Source: Gemmatimonadota bacterium | GTDB taxonomy: Bacteria; Gemmatimonadota; Gemmatimonadetes; Longimicrobiales; Gaopeijiaceae | Length of the DNA: 39,812 nt | Direction of reading: 5' to 3' | Assembly: GCA_022822445.1 (NCBI GenBank) | Contig: JAJEBR010000126.1 | Span: 1-39,812, forward strand | Shown: one piece after another, positions 22,720-31,899 of the stretch | How the letters are laid out: the number at the start of each line of letters is the position of its first letter | Numbering within the stretch: the first letter of the stretch is position 1 | Notes under the pieces: generated by a model | Databases searched by the model: none | The model's input: only the letters and a program-made list of their open reading frames with translations | Told to the model about the DNA's origin: nothing | Position numbers and translations under genes: made by a program

Positions 22720-24855
22720 TTACCGGATCGTGAACTGGATGCGGAAGGTGCGCCCCGCCTGGGGCAGCCCGCACTGGTCGAGCACGGTCGAATCCGTGAG
22801 GTTCGCGACCCCGACCATGGCGCTGGCCACGCAGCCCGCCCTCGATCCGCCCAGCACGAAGCCCCGCGACGCTTCGATATCGAAGGTGGCGCTGGCGTCC
22901 ATCCTCTCGAGGCCGGAGATCTCGACGTTGCGGCAGTACTGCACCCCCCGGTAGGTCCCGAACCCCGTCAGCGTGACGTCTCCCGGCCCCACGAAGCCCA
23001 GGTTCGCCGATCCGGACAGCCTTGGCTGATACTCGGCCCGTTGCTCGGAGCCCGGCTCATGGGGATCGAGCACGCGCACGTCCTTCCACGTCACGCCGCC
23101 TCCGTAGGCCATCGCGCCAAGCGTCCCGGCGGCGGCCACTTCAAGGCCCGTCGATCGCACTTCGTCCCGGTTCACGCGCTGGAATTGGGGGCCCAGGACG
23201 GTGACGGTGGAGGTGCGGACGATCGCGTCGGCCAGGCGGTGGTGGAATCCAACGACCTGCAGCGACGACCCTTCCCCCATGTCGAAGGTCACGCCGGCCT
23301 CGGCCGTGATGAGGCTCTCGGGCTTGAGGTCCGGGTTCGGGCGGAAGCGCCCCAGCGCGCCCGAGTAGAGTTCGCGCAGTGAGGGGAAGCGGGTTCGGCG
23401 GCTGACTCCCGCATGATACAGCATCCGGCCTCCGGCCGCGGGACGGGTCAGTCCCGCTCGCATCCCCCAGTCCCACAGCGTTCCCAGCGGCTCCTTGTCG
23501 CCCGACCTGGGCGTATCCGATCCATCCAGAGATCCGCCCACCGTCCACCGCGTATCGCCGCCGCCCAGCCCGAGGATGCCCTGGCTCGCAACCTCGATCT
23601 CGCCCCCGAGGCTCCACAGACGCTGTTCGTAGTCGAACGCGTCGCCGGACGCGAAGTTCTCGGCATGCCTGACATCCGCGATCGTCAGGGCGCTGCGCAG
23701 GTCGACAGCGTCGTTGACGAGGTGATCCAGGAGGAACCGCCCGGTGAGGGTCGTTGAGGTTCCCGTCTCGCCGTCCACCACCCGCTGATAGGCGGCGGAC
23801 TCGTATTCGTCGATCTTCGTCGTCGAACGGTCCAGCCCGAAATTGGCCTCGACCTCGGACTCTCCGAACCGGTTCGGCCGCCGCTCCGTCCCCCCGGACA
23901 GGGCGATGAACAGACGGGACTGCTGCGGATACCGCCAGAGCCGGGGATCTTCCACATGCGCTTCGGGGGGAACGCCCCGGTCGGCATCGCTGGCCGACAC
24001 AAGGCCGGAGAACCACGTGCCCTCCATCCCCCGGTACCGCGTCGCCACGAATCCGTCGATGAGACGCCGGTCGGAGTTGAGTCGCAAGCCTTCAGCGTTG
24101 GCGAGGAACTCGTCACGCAGCCCGGGATGGTCCCGGGCGCCGCCGGGCAGCGTGAGGCCGGGACTGTCGCGGAACCCGCCACCGGCTCTCACCACCCACT
24201 CGGACTCGTCATCCAGCAACGAGGCCGAGCCGGTTGCGCCGATGTTGGTTGCGCCCTCGTTGTCCAGCGCGAGCGCTCCCGTGAACCGGGAGGGTGGTTC
24301 GGCTACCGATGAACCCCGGACGACATCGAACTCGAGCGCTCCCCCGAGAACGTTGGGACCGTGGAGCATGGACGACAGGCCGCGCAGCATGGTGAACTTG
24401 CGCACCGAGGTGATCGGGATGATCGACACGTCGGTGCGGTGGTCCCATCCGAGGGTGATCGGAATCCCGTCGAGCAGAATGGCGATCTGGCGGTCTTCGG
24501 CGCCGCGCAGGTCGGGCTGTGCCTCGCCGCGGGAGTTGGCGCGGATCTGAAGCATCGGCATGCCCCGCAGCAGCTCCTCGGCAGTCGGGGCGGCGACGCT
24601 CAACGAATCCAGGAAGATCTCGATGGCGCTGGTTCCCCCGGTCGTGGCGGCCGGGCGCGGAACCTTGACCACAATCCCGCGGATGCGGACGACCGTGGTC
24701 GTGTCCTGGCCGGCGGCGAGGCCGGCGGGCATTGCCGATACCGGTGTCGCCAACGGTGGAAGAGCCAGCAGGGGAAGAGCCAGCAGTCCGCGGAGAAGCC
24801 CGGGGCGCACGCGCGCGGTTACGAACCGGGCCGGAACAGTCTTGCCACCAGTCAT
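22720..24855 (-). CDS. TonB-dependent outer-membrane receptor
   Basis: A 711-residue receptor from the ATG at 24855 (MTGGKTVPARFVTARVRPGL), with GAGG just upstream; longer starts exist in frame. The signal core is 'LLRGLLALPLLALPPLA'. The plug carries 'TAEELLRGMPMLQIRANSRG', 'LRGAEDRQIAILLDGIPIT' and 'MLRGLSSMLHGPNVLGGALE', the usual plug marks. A beta-barrel follows, with alternating aromatic strands to the terminal 'RTFRIQFTIR', whose Phe near the C-terminus fits the BAM signal. 'RTRFPSLRELYSGALGRFRP' is the typical receptor motif. The substrate is unknown; siderophore, cobalamin or glycan are all possible. It faces batE and is followed in the same direction by no close partner (144 bases to tkt upstream). 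Confidence 0.85.
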   Translation of the reverse strand: MTGGKTVPARFVTARVRPGLLRGLLALPLLALPPLATPVSAMPAGLAAGQDTTTVVRIRGIVVKVPRPAATTGGTSAIEIFLDSLSVAAPTAEELLRGMPMLQIRANSRGEAQPDLRGAEDRQIAILLDGIPITLGWDHRTDVSIIPITSVRKFTMLRGLSSMLHGPNVLGGALEFDVVRGSSVAEPPSRFTGALALDNEGATNIGATGSASLLDDESEWVVRAGGGFRDSPGLTLPGGARDHPGLRDEFLANAEGLRLNSDRRLIDGFVATRYRGMEGTWFSGLVSASDADRGVPPEAHVEDPRLWRYPQQSRLFIALSGGTERRPNRFGESEVEANFGLDRSTTKIDEYESAAYQRVVDGETGTSTTLTGRFLLDHLVNDAVDLRSALTIADVRHAENFASGDAFDYEQRLWSLGGEIEVASQGILGLGGGDTRWTVGGSLDGSDTPRSGDKEPLGTLWDWGMRAGLTRPAAGGRMLYHAGVSRRTRFPSLRELYSGALGRFRPNPDLKPESLITAEAGVTFDMGEGSSLQVVGFHHRLADAIVRTSTVTVLGPQFQRVNRDEVRSTGLEVAAAGTLGAMAYGGGVTWKDVRVLDPHEPGSEQRAEYQPRLSGSANLGFVGPGDVTLTGFGTYRGVQYCRNVEISGLERMDASATFDIEASRGFVLGGSRAGCVASAMVGVANLTDSTVLDQCGLPQAGRTFRIQFTIR

Positions 24856-24999
24856 TCGGCCTCGTTCGTCTCCCCGCATCTGTCCCGGCAAATGGAATCC
24901 CCTATTGAAAGTGACCCGTTGCGGGGCCAAAACGTTCACCCGGAGCGCTGACGGACCATCCCTGCGCCGGGTCGCGTGTTCGTGGAACTGCTCCACAGG

Positions 25000-27018
25000 C
25001 TAGCGGCAGATCCCCGTGCGGACCGCCTCACAGACCGCTGCAGATGTTACCCCATAGCGGCGATAAATCTCCGTGAAGGGTGCCGAAGCGCCGAAGCGGT
25101 CGATCCCGATCGATGTCCCGCGGGAGCCTACCCAGCGGTCCCAGCCCATGGTGCTCCCGGCCTCGACCGAGAGCTTGAAGGCGTCGCCGGGGAGCACCTG
25201 ACGGCGGTATTCGGGGGGTTGGGCCGCGAACAGACGCCAGCTGGGCATGCTCACCACGCGGGCGCCGATTCCCTCGCCGGCCAGCCTTTCGCGGGCCTCC
25301 AGGGCGACTCCCACCTCCGAGCCGGATGCGACGATGACGGCGTCGGGCCGGCCGGAGGCGGCGTCGCGGAGGGTGTAGGCGCCTTGGTGCAGTCCGGCGG
25401 CCGCGGGTTGGCCGGGTCCGCGGTCGATGACGGGGACCGTCTGCCGGGTCAGCGCCAGGAAGGACGGGCCTTCGCGGTAACGCAGCGCCGCGCGCCAGGC
25501 TTCGGCGGTCTCGGGGCCGTCGGCGGGGCGCAGGTCCAGCAGGCCCGGGATGGCGCGCAGCGCGGCCAGCTGCTCGATGGGCTGGTGCGTAGGACCGTCC
25601 TCGCCGAGACCGATGCTGTCGTGGGTGAAGACGTAGGTGACCGGCAGACCCATCAGCGCCGCGAGCCGGATGGAGGGGCGCATGTAGTCGGAGAAGATGA
25701 GGAAGGTGCCGCCGAAGGGGTGGACGCCCCGGTGCAGCGCCATCCCGTTCATGACCGCGCCCATCGCGTGCTCGCGCACCCCGAAGTGGATGATGCGGCC
25801 GCCGGGGTTGTCGGCGAGAAGGTCCCCGCCGCCCGCGATGTCGGTCTTGTTGGACCCGCCGAGGTCGGCCGAGCCCCCGATCATGGTGGGGATGGCGGTG
25901 GCCGCGCCCTGCAGCACCTTGCCCGAGTGGTTGCGGGTCGCGGTTGCGGGGGCTGCGGTGAGGTCCGGTAGCGCCTTTTCCCACCCGGCCGGCATTTCGC
26001 CCGCGGCAGCCGCCTCGAAGTCGGCCGCCAGCTCCGGGAAGGCCGCGCGGTAGGCCTCCATTCGGCGCGCCCACGCCGCATGTGCGCCCGCCCGGCTGGC
26101 CGCGAGCTCCCGCCAGTTTTCGAGCGCGGCCGGCTCCACATGGAAGGGCTCCAGCGACGGGTAGCCGATGCTGAGCTTGGTGGCAGTGATTTCGTCGTCG
26201 CCGAGCGGGGCGCCGTGGGTGTCCGCGGTTCCGGCCATGTTGGGGCTGCCGTCGGCGATGGTCGTGGTCATCACGATCAGCGAGGGGCGGTCGGTTTCGG
26301 CGCGGGCGGCGGTGAGGGCGGCGTCGATCGCGGCGGTGTCGGTGCCGTCCTCAACGTGCAGCGTGTGCCAGCCGTAGCCGGCGAACCGCTTGCGCTGGTC
26401 GGTGACCGTGGCCAGGTCGGTGGCCCCCTCGATCGTGATGCGATTGTCGTCGAAGACCCAGATCAGCTTGCCGAGCCGCTGGTGCCCCGCGATCTCGGCG
26501 GCCTCGTGCGAGATCCCCTCCATGAGGTCTCCGTCGGAGCAGAGCGCGTAGGTGTGGTGGTCGACGATGGCGTGGCCGGGGCGGTTGTAGCGGTCCGCGA
26601 GCCAGCGCTCCGCCAGCGCCATCCCCACGGTGTTCGCGACGCCCTGCCCCAGGGGGCCGGTGGTGGTCTCGACGCCGGGCGTGTGGCCGTATTCGGGGTG
26701 GCCGGGGGTGGGGCTGCCCCACTGGCGGAAGTTCCTGATGTCGTCGAGCGAGAGGTCGTAGCCGGACAGGTAGAGCAGGCTGTAGAGGAACATCGAGGCG
26801 TGGCCGGCGGAGAGGACGAACCGGTCGCGGTCCACCCAGCCGGGAGCGCGGGGGTCGTGCCGCAGGTGGCGCGTCCAGAGGACGTAGCCGAAGGGCGCGA
26901 GCGCCATGGGCGTGCCCGGATGGCCGGAGTTGGCGGCCTGTACCGCGTCCATGGCCAGGACCTTGATGGTGTCGATCGACAGCTTCTCGATGGTGGTCCC
27001 CGCCACGGCCTGGGACAT
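25000..27018 (-). CDS. tkt: Transketolase
   Basis: A 672-residue transketolase of normal length. It transfers two-carbon units between sugar phosphates in the non-oxidative pentose phosphate pathway, using thiamine diphosphate. Motifs: '[20 protein letters not shown]' (about 25-44), '[20 protein letters not shown]' with the GDG-type cofactor site (about 155), '[13 protein letters not shown]', '[20 protein letters not shown]' and '[20 protein letters not shown]' with the catalytic His residues. The C-terminal domain ends '[19 protein letters not shown]'. The start [19 protein letters not shown] is typical. It is 35 bases downstream of leuS in the same direction. Nothing unusual is seen. Confidence 0.95.
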   Translation of the reverse strand: MSQAVAGTTIEKLSIDTIKVLAMDAVQAANSGHPGTPMALAPFGYVLWTRHLRHDPRAPGWVDRDRFVLSAGHASMFLYSLLYLSGYDLSLDDIRNFRQWGSPTPGHPEYGHTPGVETTTGPLGQGVANTVGMALAERWLADRYNRPGHAIVDHHTYALCSDGDLMEGISHEAAEIAGHQRLGKLIWVFDDNRITIEGATDLATVTDQRKRFAGYGWHTLHVEDGTDTAAIDAALTAARAETDRPSLIVMTTTIADGSPNMAGTADTHGAPLGDDEITATKLSIGYPSLEPFHVEPAALENWRELAASRAGAHAAWARRMEAYRAAFPELAADFEAAAAGEMPAGWEKALPDLTAAPATATRNHSGKVLQGAATAIPTMIGGSADLGGSNKTDIAGGGDLLADNPGGRIIHFGVREHAMGAVMNGMALHRGVHPFGGTFLIFSDYMRPSIRLAALMGLPVTYVFTHDSIGLGEDGPTHQPIEQLAALRAIPGLLDLRPADGPETAEAWRAALRYREGPSFLALTRQTVPVIDRGPGQPAAAGLHQGAYTLRDAASGRPDAVIVASGSEVGVALEARERLAGEGIGARVVSMPSWRLFAAQPPEYRRQVLPGDAFKLSVEAGSTMGWDRWVGSRGTSIGIDRFGASAPFTEIYRRYGVTSAAVCEAVRTGICR

Positions 27019-27053
27019 CCGTCAGCCTCGCTTCCGCCTGTTGAATGACTTGC

Positions 27054-29588
27054 TCAACCGGAGGTGCCCCCGACCGCCGCGGCCTGCGCGGCCACGAAGT
27101 TCAGCAGCCTGTCCGGCACGTGAATGATCCGGCGAACTTCCATTCCCTCAAGGTGGCGCGCCACGTTCGGCTCGCTCTTTGCCAGCGCCACCACGGCCTC
27201 CCTGTCCGCGCCGACGGGCGCCGACACCGTGCCCCGCACACGGCCGTTCACCTGCACGGCCACCCGCGCCACCCTCACGGCCGCCCTGGCCGGATCGAAC
27301 GAGGGCCAGTTCGCGCCCTCGAAGATGCTGTGCTCGTGGCCCAGCCGCCGCCACAGCTCCTCGGCGATGTGCGGCGCAAAGGGGGCCACCAGGCACACCA
27401 GCGGCTCGATCTCGGCCCGGGCGGGCGTCCGTCCCCCGGCGCGCGCCGCGTTCAGATACTCCATCATCGCGGCGATCGCCGTGTTGTAGCGGAGCGTCCC
27501 CACCTGCTCGGTGACCCGCTGGATCGTCTGGTGGAGCTTCTGTTCCACCGCGGGATCGATGTCATCCCGAGCCTCCGCCTCGTCCTCGATCGCCACCACC
27601 GACTCCCACAGGCGGTGCAGGAAGCCGTGCGGACCCGAGATCCCCTGGTCCTGGTAGTCGCCGCCCTCGACGAAGGGACCGAGGAACATCAGGTAGACCC
27701 GGAAGGTGTCCGCGCCGTAGCGCTCGATGATCGGGTCGGGAATGATCACGTTCCCCTTGCTCTTCGACATCTTGGCGCCCTCGCGGATGATGAGGCCGTG
27801 GGCGCGGAACTGGTCGTACGGCTCCTCGAAGTCGAGCAGCCCCATGTCGTGCAGCGCCATGACGATGAAGCGCGAGTAGAGCAGGTGAAGCACCGCGTGC
27901 TCGTTCCCGCCGATGTAGCAGTCGACCGGCAGCCAGCGGCGGGTGATCCCGGGGTCGAAGGGGCGGTCTGGGAAGTCGGTGGACGGGTAGCGCAGAAAGT
28001 ACCAGGCGCTGTCCAGGAAGGTGTCCGATACGTCGGTCTCGCGGGTGGCGTCGCCGCCGCACGAGGGACAGGCCACCTCGTACCATTCGCGTACCCGGGA
28101 CAGCGGGCTGACCCCCGTCTCGTCCGGCCGGAAGTCCTCCACATGGGGCAGGACAACCGGCAGATCGTCCTCCGGGACCGGCACCGGGCCGCACTCCCCA
28201 CAGTGGATGATCGGGATCGGCGGTCCCCAGTACCGCTGCCGCGAGATGCACCAGTCGTGCAGCCGGAAGACGACCTTCGCCTCCGCCAGGCCGCGCGCCG
28301 CCAGATCCGCGACGATCGCCTTCTTGCCTTCCTCCACGGAGAGTCCGTCGTAGCGACCCGAATTGACGAGCGTGCCGGTCGGATACTCGTAGGCGATGGA
28401 GAGAGGGGTGTCGGCGCCCTCGCCGGGGGCGGCGATCACGCGGGGGATCGGCAGCCGGTAGGTGTCGGCGAAGTCGAAGTCGCGTTCGTCGTGTCCCGGC
28501 ACCGCCATGATCGCGCCCGTGCCGTACCCCATCAGCACGTAGTCGGCGATCCAGACCGGAATGCGGTCCCCGCTCGCGGGATTGATGCAGTAGCCGCCGG
28601 TGAAGACCCCGGTCTTGCGCTTCTCGACCTTCTTGCGGGCCACCAGGTCCTTCGCGCGGGTCCGTTCCCGGTAGGCCCCCACAACCTCCCGGCATTCGTC
28701 GCTGGTAACCGCGTCGACCAGCGGGTGCTCGGGCGCCAGCACCACGTAGGTGGCCCCGAAGACGGTATCGGGGCGCGTGGTGAAGACGGTGATGCGGGTG
28801 GCCCCGGCACCGGGCTCGTCCCCGGTGTCCCCCTGGCCGGGCTCGCGATCCGTCCCCGCCAGCGGGAAGTGAAGCTCTGCGCCCTCGGACCGCCCGATCC
28901 AGTTGTACTGCGCCTTGAGCGTCGTATCCGACCAGTCGATGTGCTTCAGGTTGCGCAGCAGCCGGTCCGCGTACTCGGTGATCCGGAAAAACCACTGGCG
29001 GATGAACCGCTGCTCGACCCCGGTGCCGCACCGTTCGCAGGCACCCACGATGACCTGCTCGTTGGCCAGGACGGTCATGCACGACGGACACCAGTTCACC
29101 GGCGCTTCCTTCTGCTCCGCCAGCCCGTGCCTGAAGAGCTGCAGGAAGAGCCACTGCGTCCACCTGTAGTAGTCGGGATCCGTGGTGTCGACCGTGTGCT
29201 CCCAGTCGAACATCCCGCCGATCCGGCGCAGCTGCCGGCGGAAGTTCGCCACATTGGCCGGGATCAGCTCGGTGGGGTGCACCCCGGTCTTCAGCGCGAA
29301 ATTCTCGGAATGGATCCCGAAAGCGTCGAACCCGATCGGCTCGAAGACGTCGTGTCCCTGCATGCGCTTGAAGCGCCCGAAGACGTCCGCCCCGGTGAAG
29401 GCGTAGATGTTGCCCACATGCAGCCCCTCGGCGGAGGGGTAGGGGAACATCATCAGGTTGTAGAAGGGCCGCTCGGCGGTGCGGAGCTCTTCGAGGGTGA
29501 AGGAGTTGGTCCCCTCCCGGTCCCAGCGCGCCCGCCAGCTGGCCTCGACGGCGACGGGGTCGTACGCCTGGTCAGCTTCCGCGGGCAT
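27054..29588 (-). CDS. leuS: Leucyl-tRNA synthetase
   Basis: Charges tRNA-Leu; class I synthetase with a CP1 editing domain. From MPAEADQAYDPVAVEASW it has 844 residues; in-frame ATGs at 29624 and 29672 would add 12 or 28, without a better ribosome site. The first catalytic motif is 'PSAEGLHVGNIYAF', so HVGN stands where HIGH/HVGH is common. It is followed by 'FGIHSENFALKTGVHP', as in a known LeuRS subgroup. Zinc cysteines are in 'VNWCPSCMTVLANEQ' and 'VGACERCGTG'. The editing domain has 'TVFTTRPDTVFGATYVVLAP'. The second motif is 'EGAKMSKSKGNVIIP'. The C-terminal domain ends 'MEVRRIIHVPDRLLNFVAAQ'. All expected parts are present. Confidence 0.93.
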   Translation of the reverse strand: MPAEADQAYDPVAVEASWRARWDREGTNSFTLEELRTAERPFYNLMMFPYPSAEGLHVGNIYAFTGADVFGRFKRMQGHDVFEPIGFDAFGIHSENFALKTGVHPTELIPANVANFRRQLRRIGGMFDWEHTVDTTDPDYYRWTQWLFLQLFRHGLAEQKEAPVNWCPSCMTVLANEQVIVGACERCGTGVEQRFIRQWFFRITEYADRLLRNLKHIDWSDTTLKAQYNWIGRSEGAELHFPLAGTDREPGQGDTGDEPGAGATRITVFTTRPDTVFGATYVVLAPEHPLVDAVTSDECREVVGAYRERTRAKDLVARKKVEKRKTGVFTGGYCINPASGDRIPVWIADYVLMGYGTGAIMAVPGHDERDFDFADTYRLPIPRVIAAPGEGADTPLSIAYEYPTGTLVNSGRYDGLSVEEGKKAIVADLAARGLAEAKVVFRLHDWCISRQRYWGPPIPIIHCGECGPVPVPEDDLPVVLPHVEDFRPDETGVSPLSRVREWYEVACPSCGGDATRETDVSDTFLDSAWYFLRYPSTDFPDRPFDPGITRRWLPVDCYIGGNEHAVLHLLYSRFIVMALHDMGLLDFEEPYDQFRAHGLIIREGAKMSKSKGNVIIPDPIIERYGADTFRVYLMFLGPFVEGGDYQDQGISGPHGFLHRLWESVVAIEDEAEARDDIDPAVEQKLHQTIQRVTEQVGTLRYNTAIAAMMEYLNAARAGGRTPARAEIEPLVCLVAPFAPHIAEELWRRLGHEHSIFEGANWPSFDPARAAVRVARVAVQVNGRVRGTVSAPVGADREAVVALAKSEPNVARHLEGMEVRRIIHVPDRLLNFVAAQAAAVGGTSG

Positions 29589-29685
29589 GCCGGAAGGGGT
29601 GGCGGAGCAACGGTGCGGTTCCATGCCGCGACTCGGTTTTCGCTGGGGCGCTGGGGCCGTCGAAGGGGGCAATCAACCGAGAAAG

Positions 29686-30954
29686 CTAAAAGAGGTCGGA
29701 ACTCTTTTGCAGTCCGGGAGGTGCGGGAGCAGGACTGAAGGCCGCTCCGGGGCCGGCGTCACCGCGGGTGGCGGGCAGCAGGGAGAAGGGATCCTCCGCC
29801 GTCTTGACACCCGTCCGCAGCGATTCGACGGCGTCGGCGAGGGATCCCCCGTGTGCCTCCAGGAGGGACTGGAAGTCGGGCAGGCGGTGGTAGTAGCGCA
29901 TGCGGCTGAGCAGGGTGGCGTTGTTCAGCGGCCGGGACGCGAAGCCGGCGAAGCTGAGGGATGTGAACCCCGGCTGCACCTCGTCGCGAAAGCGGTCCAG
30001 GTGGCGTTCGAAGACGGCTTCCCGCTGCGCGATCTTGTCGTCGCTCGTGGCCAGGGTATCGGTGTAGAGAGATTCCAACTCCTCGACCAGTCCGTCGAGG
30101 AAGACCGAGAATCGCATGGTGTCGCGCCAGCGGTCCCGGGCGCGGTTGCACCAGACGGTGTCGGGGCCGCCGCCGGGCCGGGAGCAGAAGAACTCGATGG
30201 ATCCGGTCCGGCCCACCCAGGTGGCGTAGCTCTCGTTGAAGCGCACCTGGCCGGGCACGAAGAGGTGATTGTGGGACAGTTCGTGGATGATGGTCGTCAC
30301 CAGCTCGACCTCGTCGTACCTCAGGAGCGTCGACAGGAGGGGGTCGGCGAACCAGCCCAGGGTGCTGAAGGCGGCGGTGGGCCGCAGGTAGGTGTCCAGC
30401 CCGTCCCCTTCGAGCTTGCGCTGGGCAGCCATCGCGTCGTCGAGGCTGAAGAACCCCCGGTAGGGGACGCGCCCCACCACCGGGAACCACCAGGTCTTCG
30501 ACGCCAGCCGGTCGCGGTAGGCGGCCGAGAGGACCATCGCCAGGGTGTCGCGCTCGAGCTCGGTGTAGCTGGTGTAGCTGTCGCCCACGTCGAGCCCGAG
30601 CCGGTCCCGCGCGAACTCCCGCGCCTCCCGGGCCAGGGTGAGCTTGCCGCGGGTCGCTTCGTCGGTGGTGGGGGCGAGGATCACCTCGGGGATGGGCGTG
30701 CGCGCGCGCAGGATCTTCGCCTCCTCCCACCCGGCACGAAGCACGTACATCGGGGAGCAGGCGGTCCCGGGCCAGAGCGTGGCCGCGGCCAGCAGCACGC
30801 CCGTCGTGATCAGCAGCGCGCGTCGGTACCTGCGGCCCGGCCTGGCCGGCGAGCCCGCCTTGCCCGCGGTCGAGGACGAATCCGGGCCCGGCGCAGCCGA
30901 TTGGCGGCCAGGCCCGCCCGCCTCGCGACTCCGCGGCCCGCTACCGCCCGCCAC
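29686..30954 (-). CDS. Predicted zinc aminopeptidase (COG4324 type), lipoprotein
   Basis: A 422-residue envelope protein. After a poorly conserved Pro/Gly-rich start comes a signal 'RRALLITTGVLLAAATLWPG' with lipobox 'TACSPMYVLRAGWEEAKIL'. The zinc site is HELSHNHLF (HExxH) at about 237, with downstream 'RFNESYATWVG' giving the third ligand. 'SKTWWFPVVGRVPYRGFFSL' and 'AFSTLGWFADPLLSTLLRYD' match the aminopeptidase family. Length is slightly above the family norm because of the N-terminus; the true start may be later. It overlaps the SPFH gene by 14 bases, so the two are co-transcribed. The C-terminal 30 residues are low-complexity. Confidence 0.78.
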   Translation of the reverse strand: MAGGSGPRSREAGGPGRQSAAPGPDSSSTAGKAGSPARPGRRYRRALLITTGVLLAAATLWPGTACSPMYVLRAGWEEAKILRARTPIPEVILAPTTDEATRGKLTLAREAREFARDRLGLDVGDSYTSYTELERDTLAMVLSAAYRDRLASKTWWFPVVGRVPYRGFFSLDDAMAAQRKLEGDGLDTYLRPTAAFSTLGWFADPLLSTLLRYDEVELVTTIIHELSHNHLFVPGQVRFNESYATWVGRTGSIEFFCSRPGGGPDTVWCNRARDRWRDTMRFSVFLDGLVEELESLYTDTLATSDDKIAQREAVFERHLDRFRDEVQPGFTSLSFAGFASRPLNNATLLSRMRYYHRLPDFQSLLEAHGGSLADAVESLRTGVKTAEDPFSLLPATRGDAGPGAAFSPAPAPPGLQKSSDLF

Positions 30955-31825
30955 CCAGGTTCCGGATCAGCGGGATCCCGCCCTCGGTGGGTACATAGAC
31001 CAGCGTGCCTTCGGGCATCTGCGAGAGCTGCTGGATGTAGAAGAAGGTCAGGTACTCCTGCGTCAGCCCCTCGGAGATGATCCGCTGGGCCTCCGCGATC
31101 CCCTTGGCCTCCTCGGCCTGCTGGCGCGCCTGCTCCTGGATGATCTGCGTCTGGAACTCCTCCGCCGCGACCTGCTGCTCGCGCTCCTGCTTCTGCTCGA
31201 TCGCTTCGCGGACCCGCGAGGGTGCCTGGATGTCGCGCACGAAGACGGTTTCGACCTCGATCCGGTCTTCGGCCTTGGCCTGAATCTCGCTCCTGATCGC
31301 GAGCGCCAACTCGCGGCGTTCGGGGGAGAAGATCTCGTTGATCGACTTGGTGGCCACGGCGTCGCGCACGCCGTTGCGCACCGCGCTGAGGACGATCGCC
31401 TGTTCCATGGTGGCCTCGCTGCCGATTTCCGAGTAGATGGTGGGCACGTTCTGCTGGGGGATCTTGTACAGGATCGAGACCTCGACCGTCACGTTCAGCT
31501 GTTCCGAGGTCTGGGCCTCGATCTGTTCCACGCCGCCCCGGTCGGGAAACGACTGCTCACGTATGGACATTCGTTCCACCGAGGCGAGCGGATTGATCAG
31601 GTGGACGCCCTCCGTAAGCACGCCGGGTTTCACGTCGCCCAGAAAGTGCTGTGCGCCGGCCTCGCCGACGCCGATGATCACGACGGCCTTCACCAGCACG
31701 AGGCCGACGCCGAAGACCGACAGCCCGAGCCCGACCAGCTTGTTCGGGATCTTCGGATCCGGCGACGGCATGAGGTAGACGAGGACACCGATGACGATGA
31801 GGACTAGAGCGATAGCTGCGAACAT
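30941..31825 (-). CDS. SPFH/Band 7 (prohibitin-like) membrane protein
   Basis: A 294-residue scaffold protein from ATG 31825, preferred because AAAGGAAGG lies just upstream. N-terminal membrane segments 'MFAAIALVLIVIGVLVYLM' and 'LVGLGLSVFGVGLVLVKAVV' are followed by the SPFH domain ('GVLTEGVHLINPLASVERMS', 'TSEQLNVTVEVSILYKIPQQ') and a long coiled coil rich in Glu/Gln/Ala ('AIEQKQEREQQVAAEEFQTQ'). It closes 'LVYVPTEGGIPLIRNLGG'. Such proteins oligomerise in membrane microdomains and often work with proteases, which agrees with the overlapping aminopeptidase. The gene is led by a 74-base spacer. Confidence 0.9.
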   Translation of the reverse strand: MFAAIALVLIVIGVLVYLMPSPDPKIPNKLVGLGLSVFGVGLVLVKAVVIIGVGEAGAQHFLGDVKPGVLTEGVHLINPLASVERMSIREQSFPDRGGVEQIEAQTSEQLNVTVEVSILYKIPQQNVPTIYSEIGSEATMEQAIVLSAVRNGVRDAVATKSINEIFSPERRELALAIRSEIQAKAEDRIEVETVFVRDIQAPSRVREAIEQKQEREQQVAAEEFQTQIIQEQARQQAEEAKGIAEAQRIISEGLTQEYLTFFYIQQLSQMPEGTLVYVPTEGGIPLIRNLGGGR

Positions 31826-31899
31826 GGGGTTCCTTCCTTTCAAGGTGGGCCTGTCCTGCTGCTACGCAGGAGAAACCGGATTGCTTCCGGAGAGGCAAG

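Noticed and set aside
29300-29430. HVGN in LeuRS as an inactivating mutation
   Set aside because: The surrounding motif and the downstream FGIHSEN segment match a natural LeuRS subgroup, and KMSKS, editing and zinc sites are intact.
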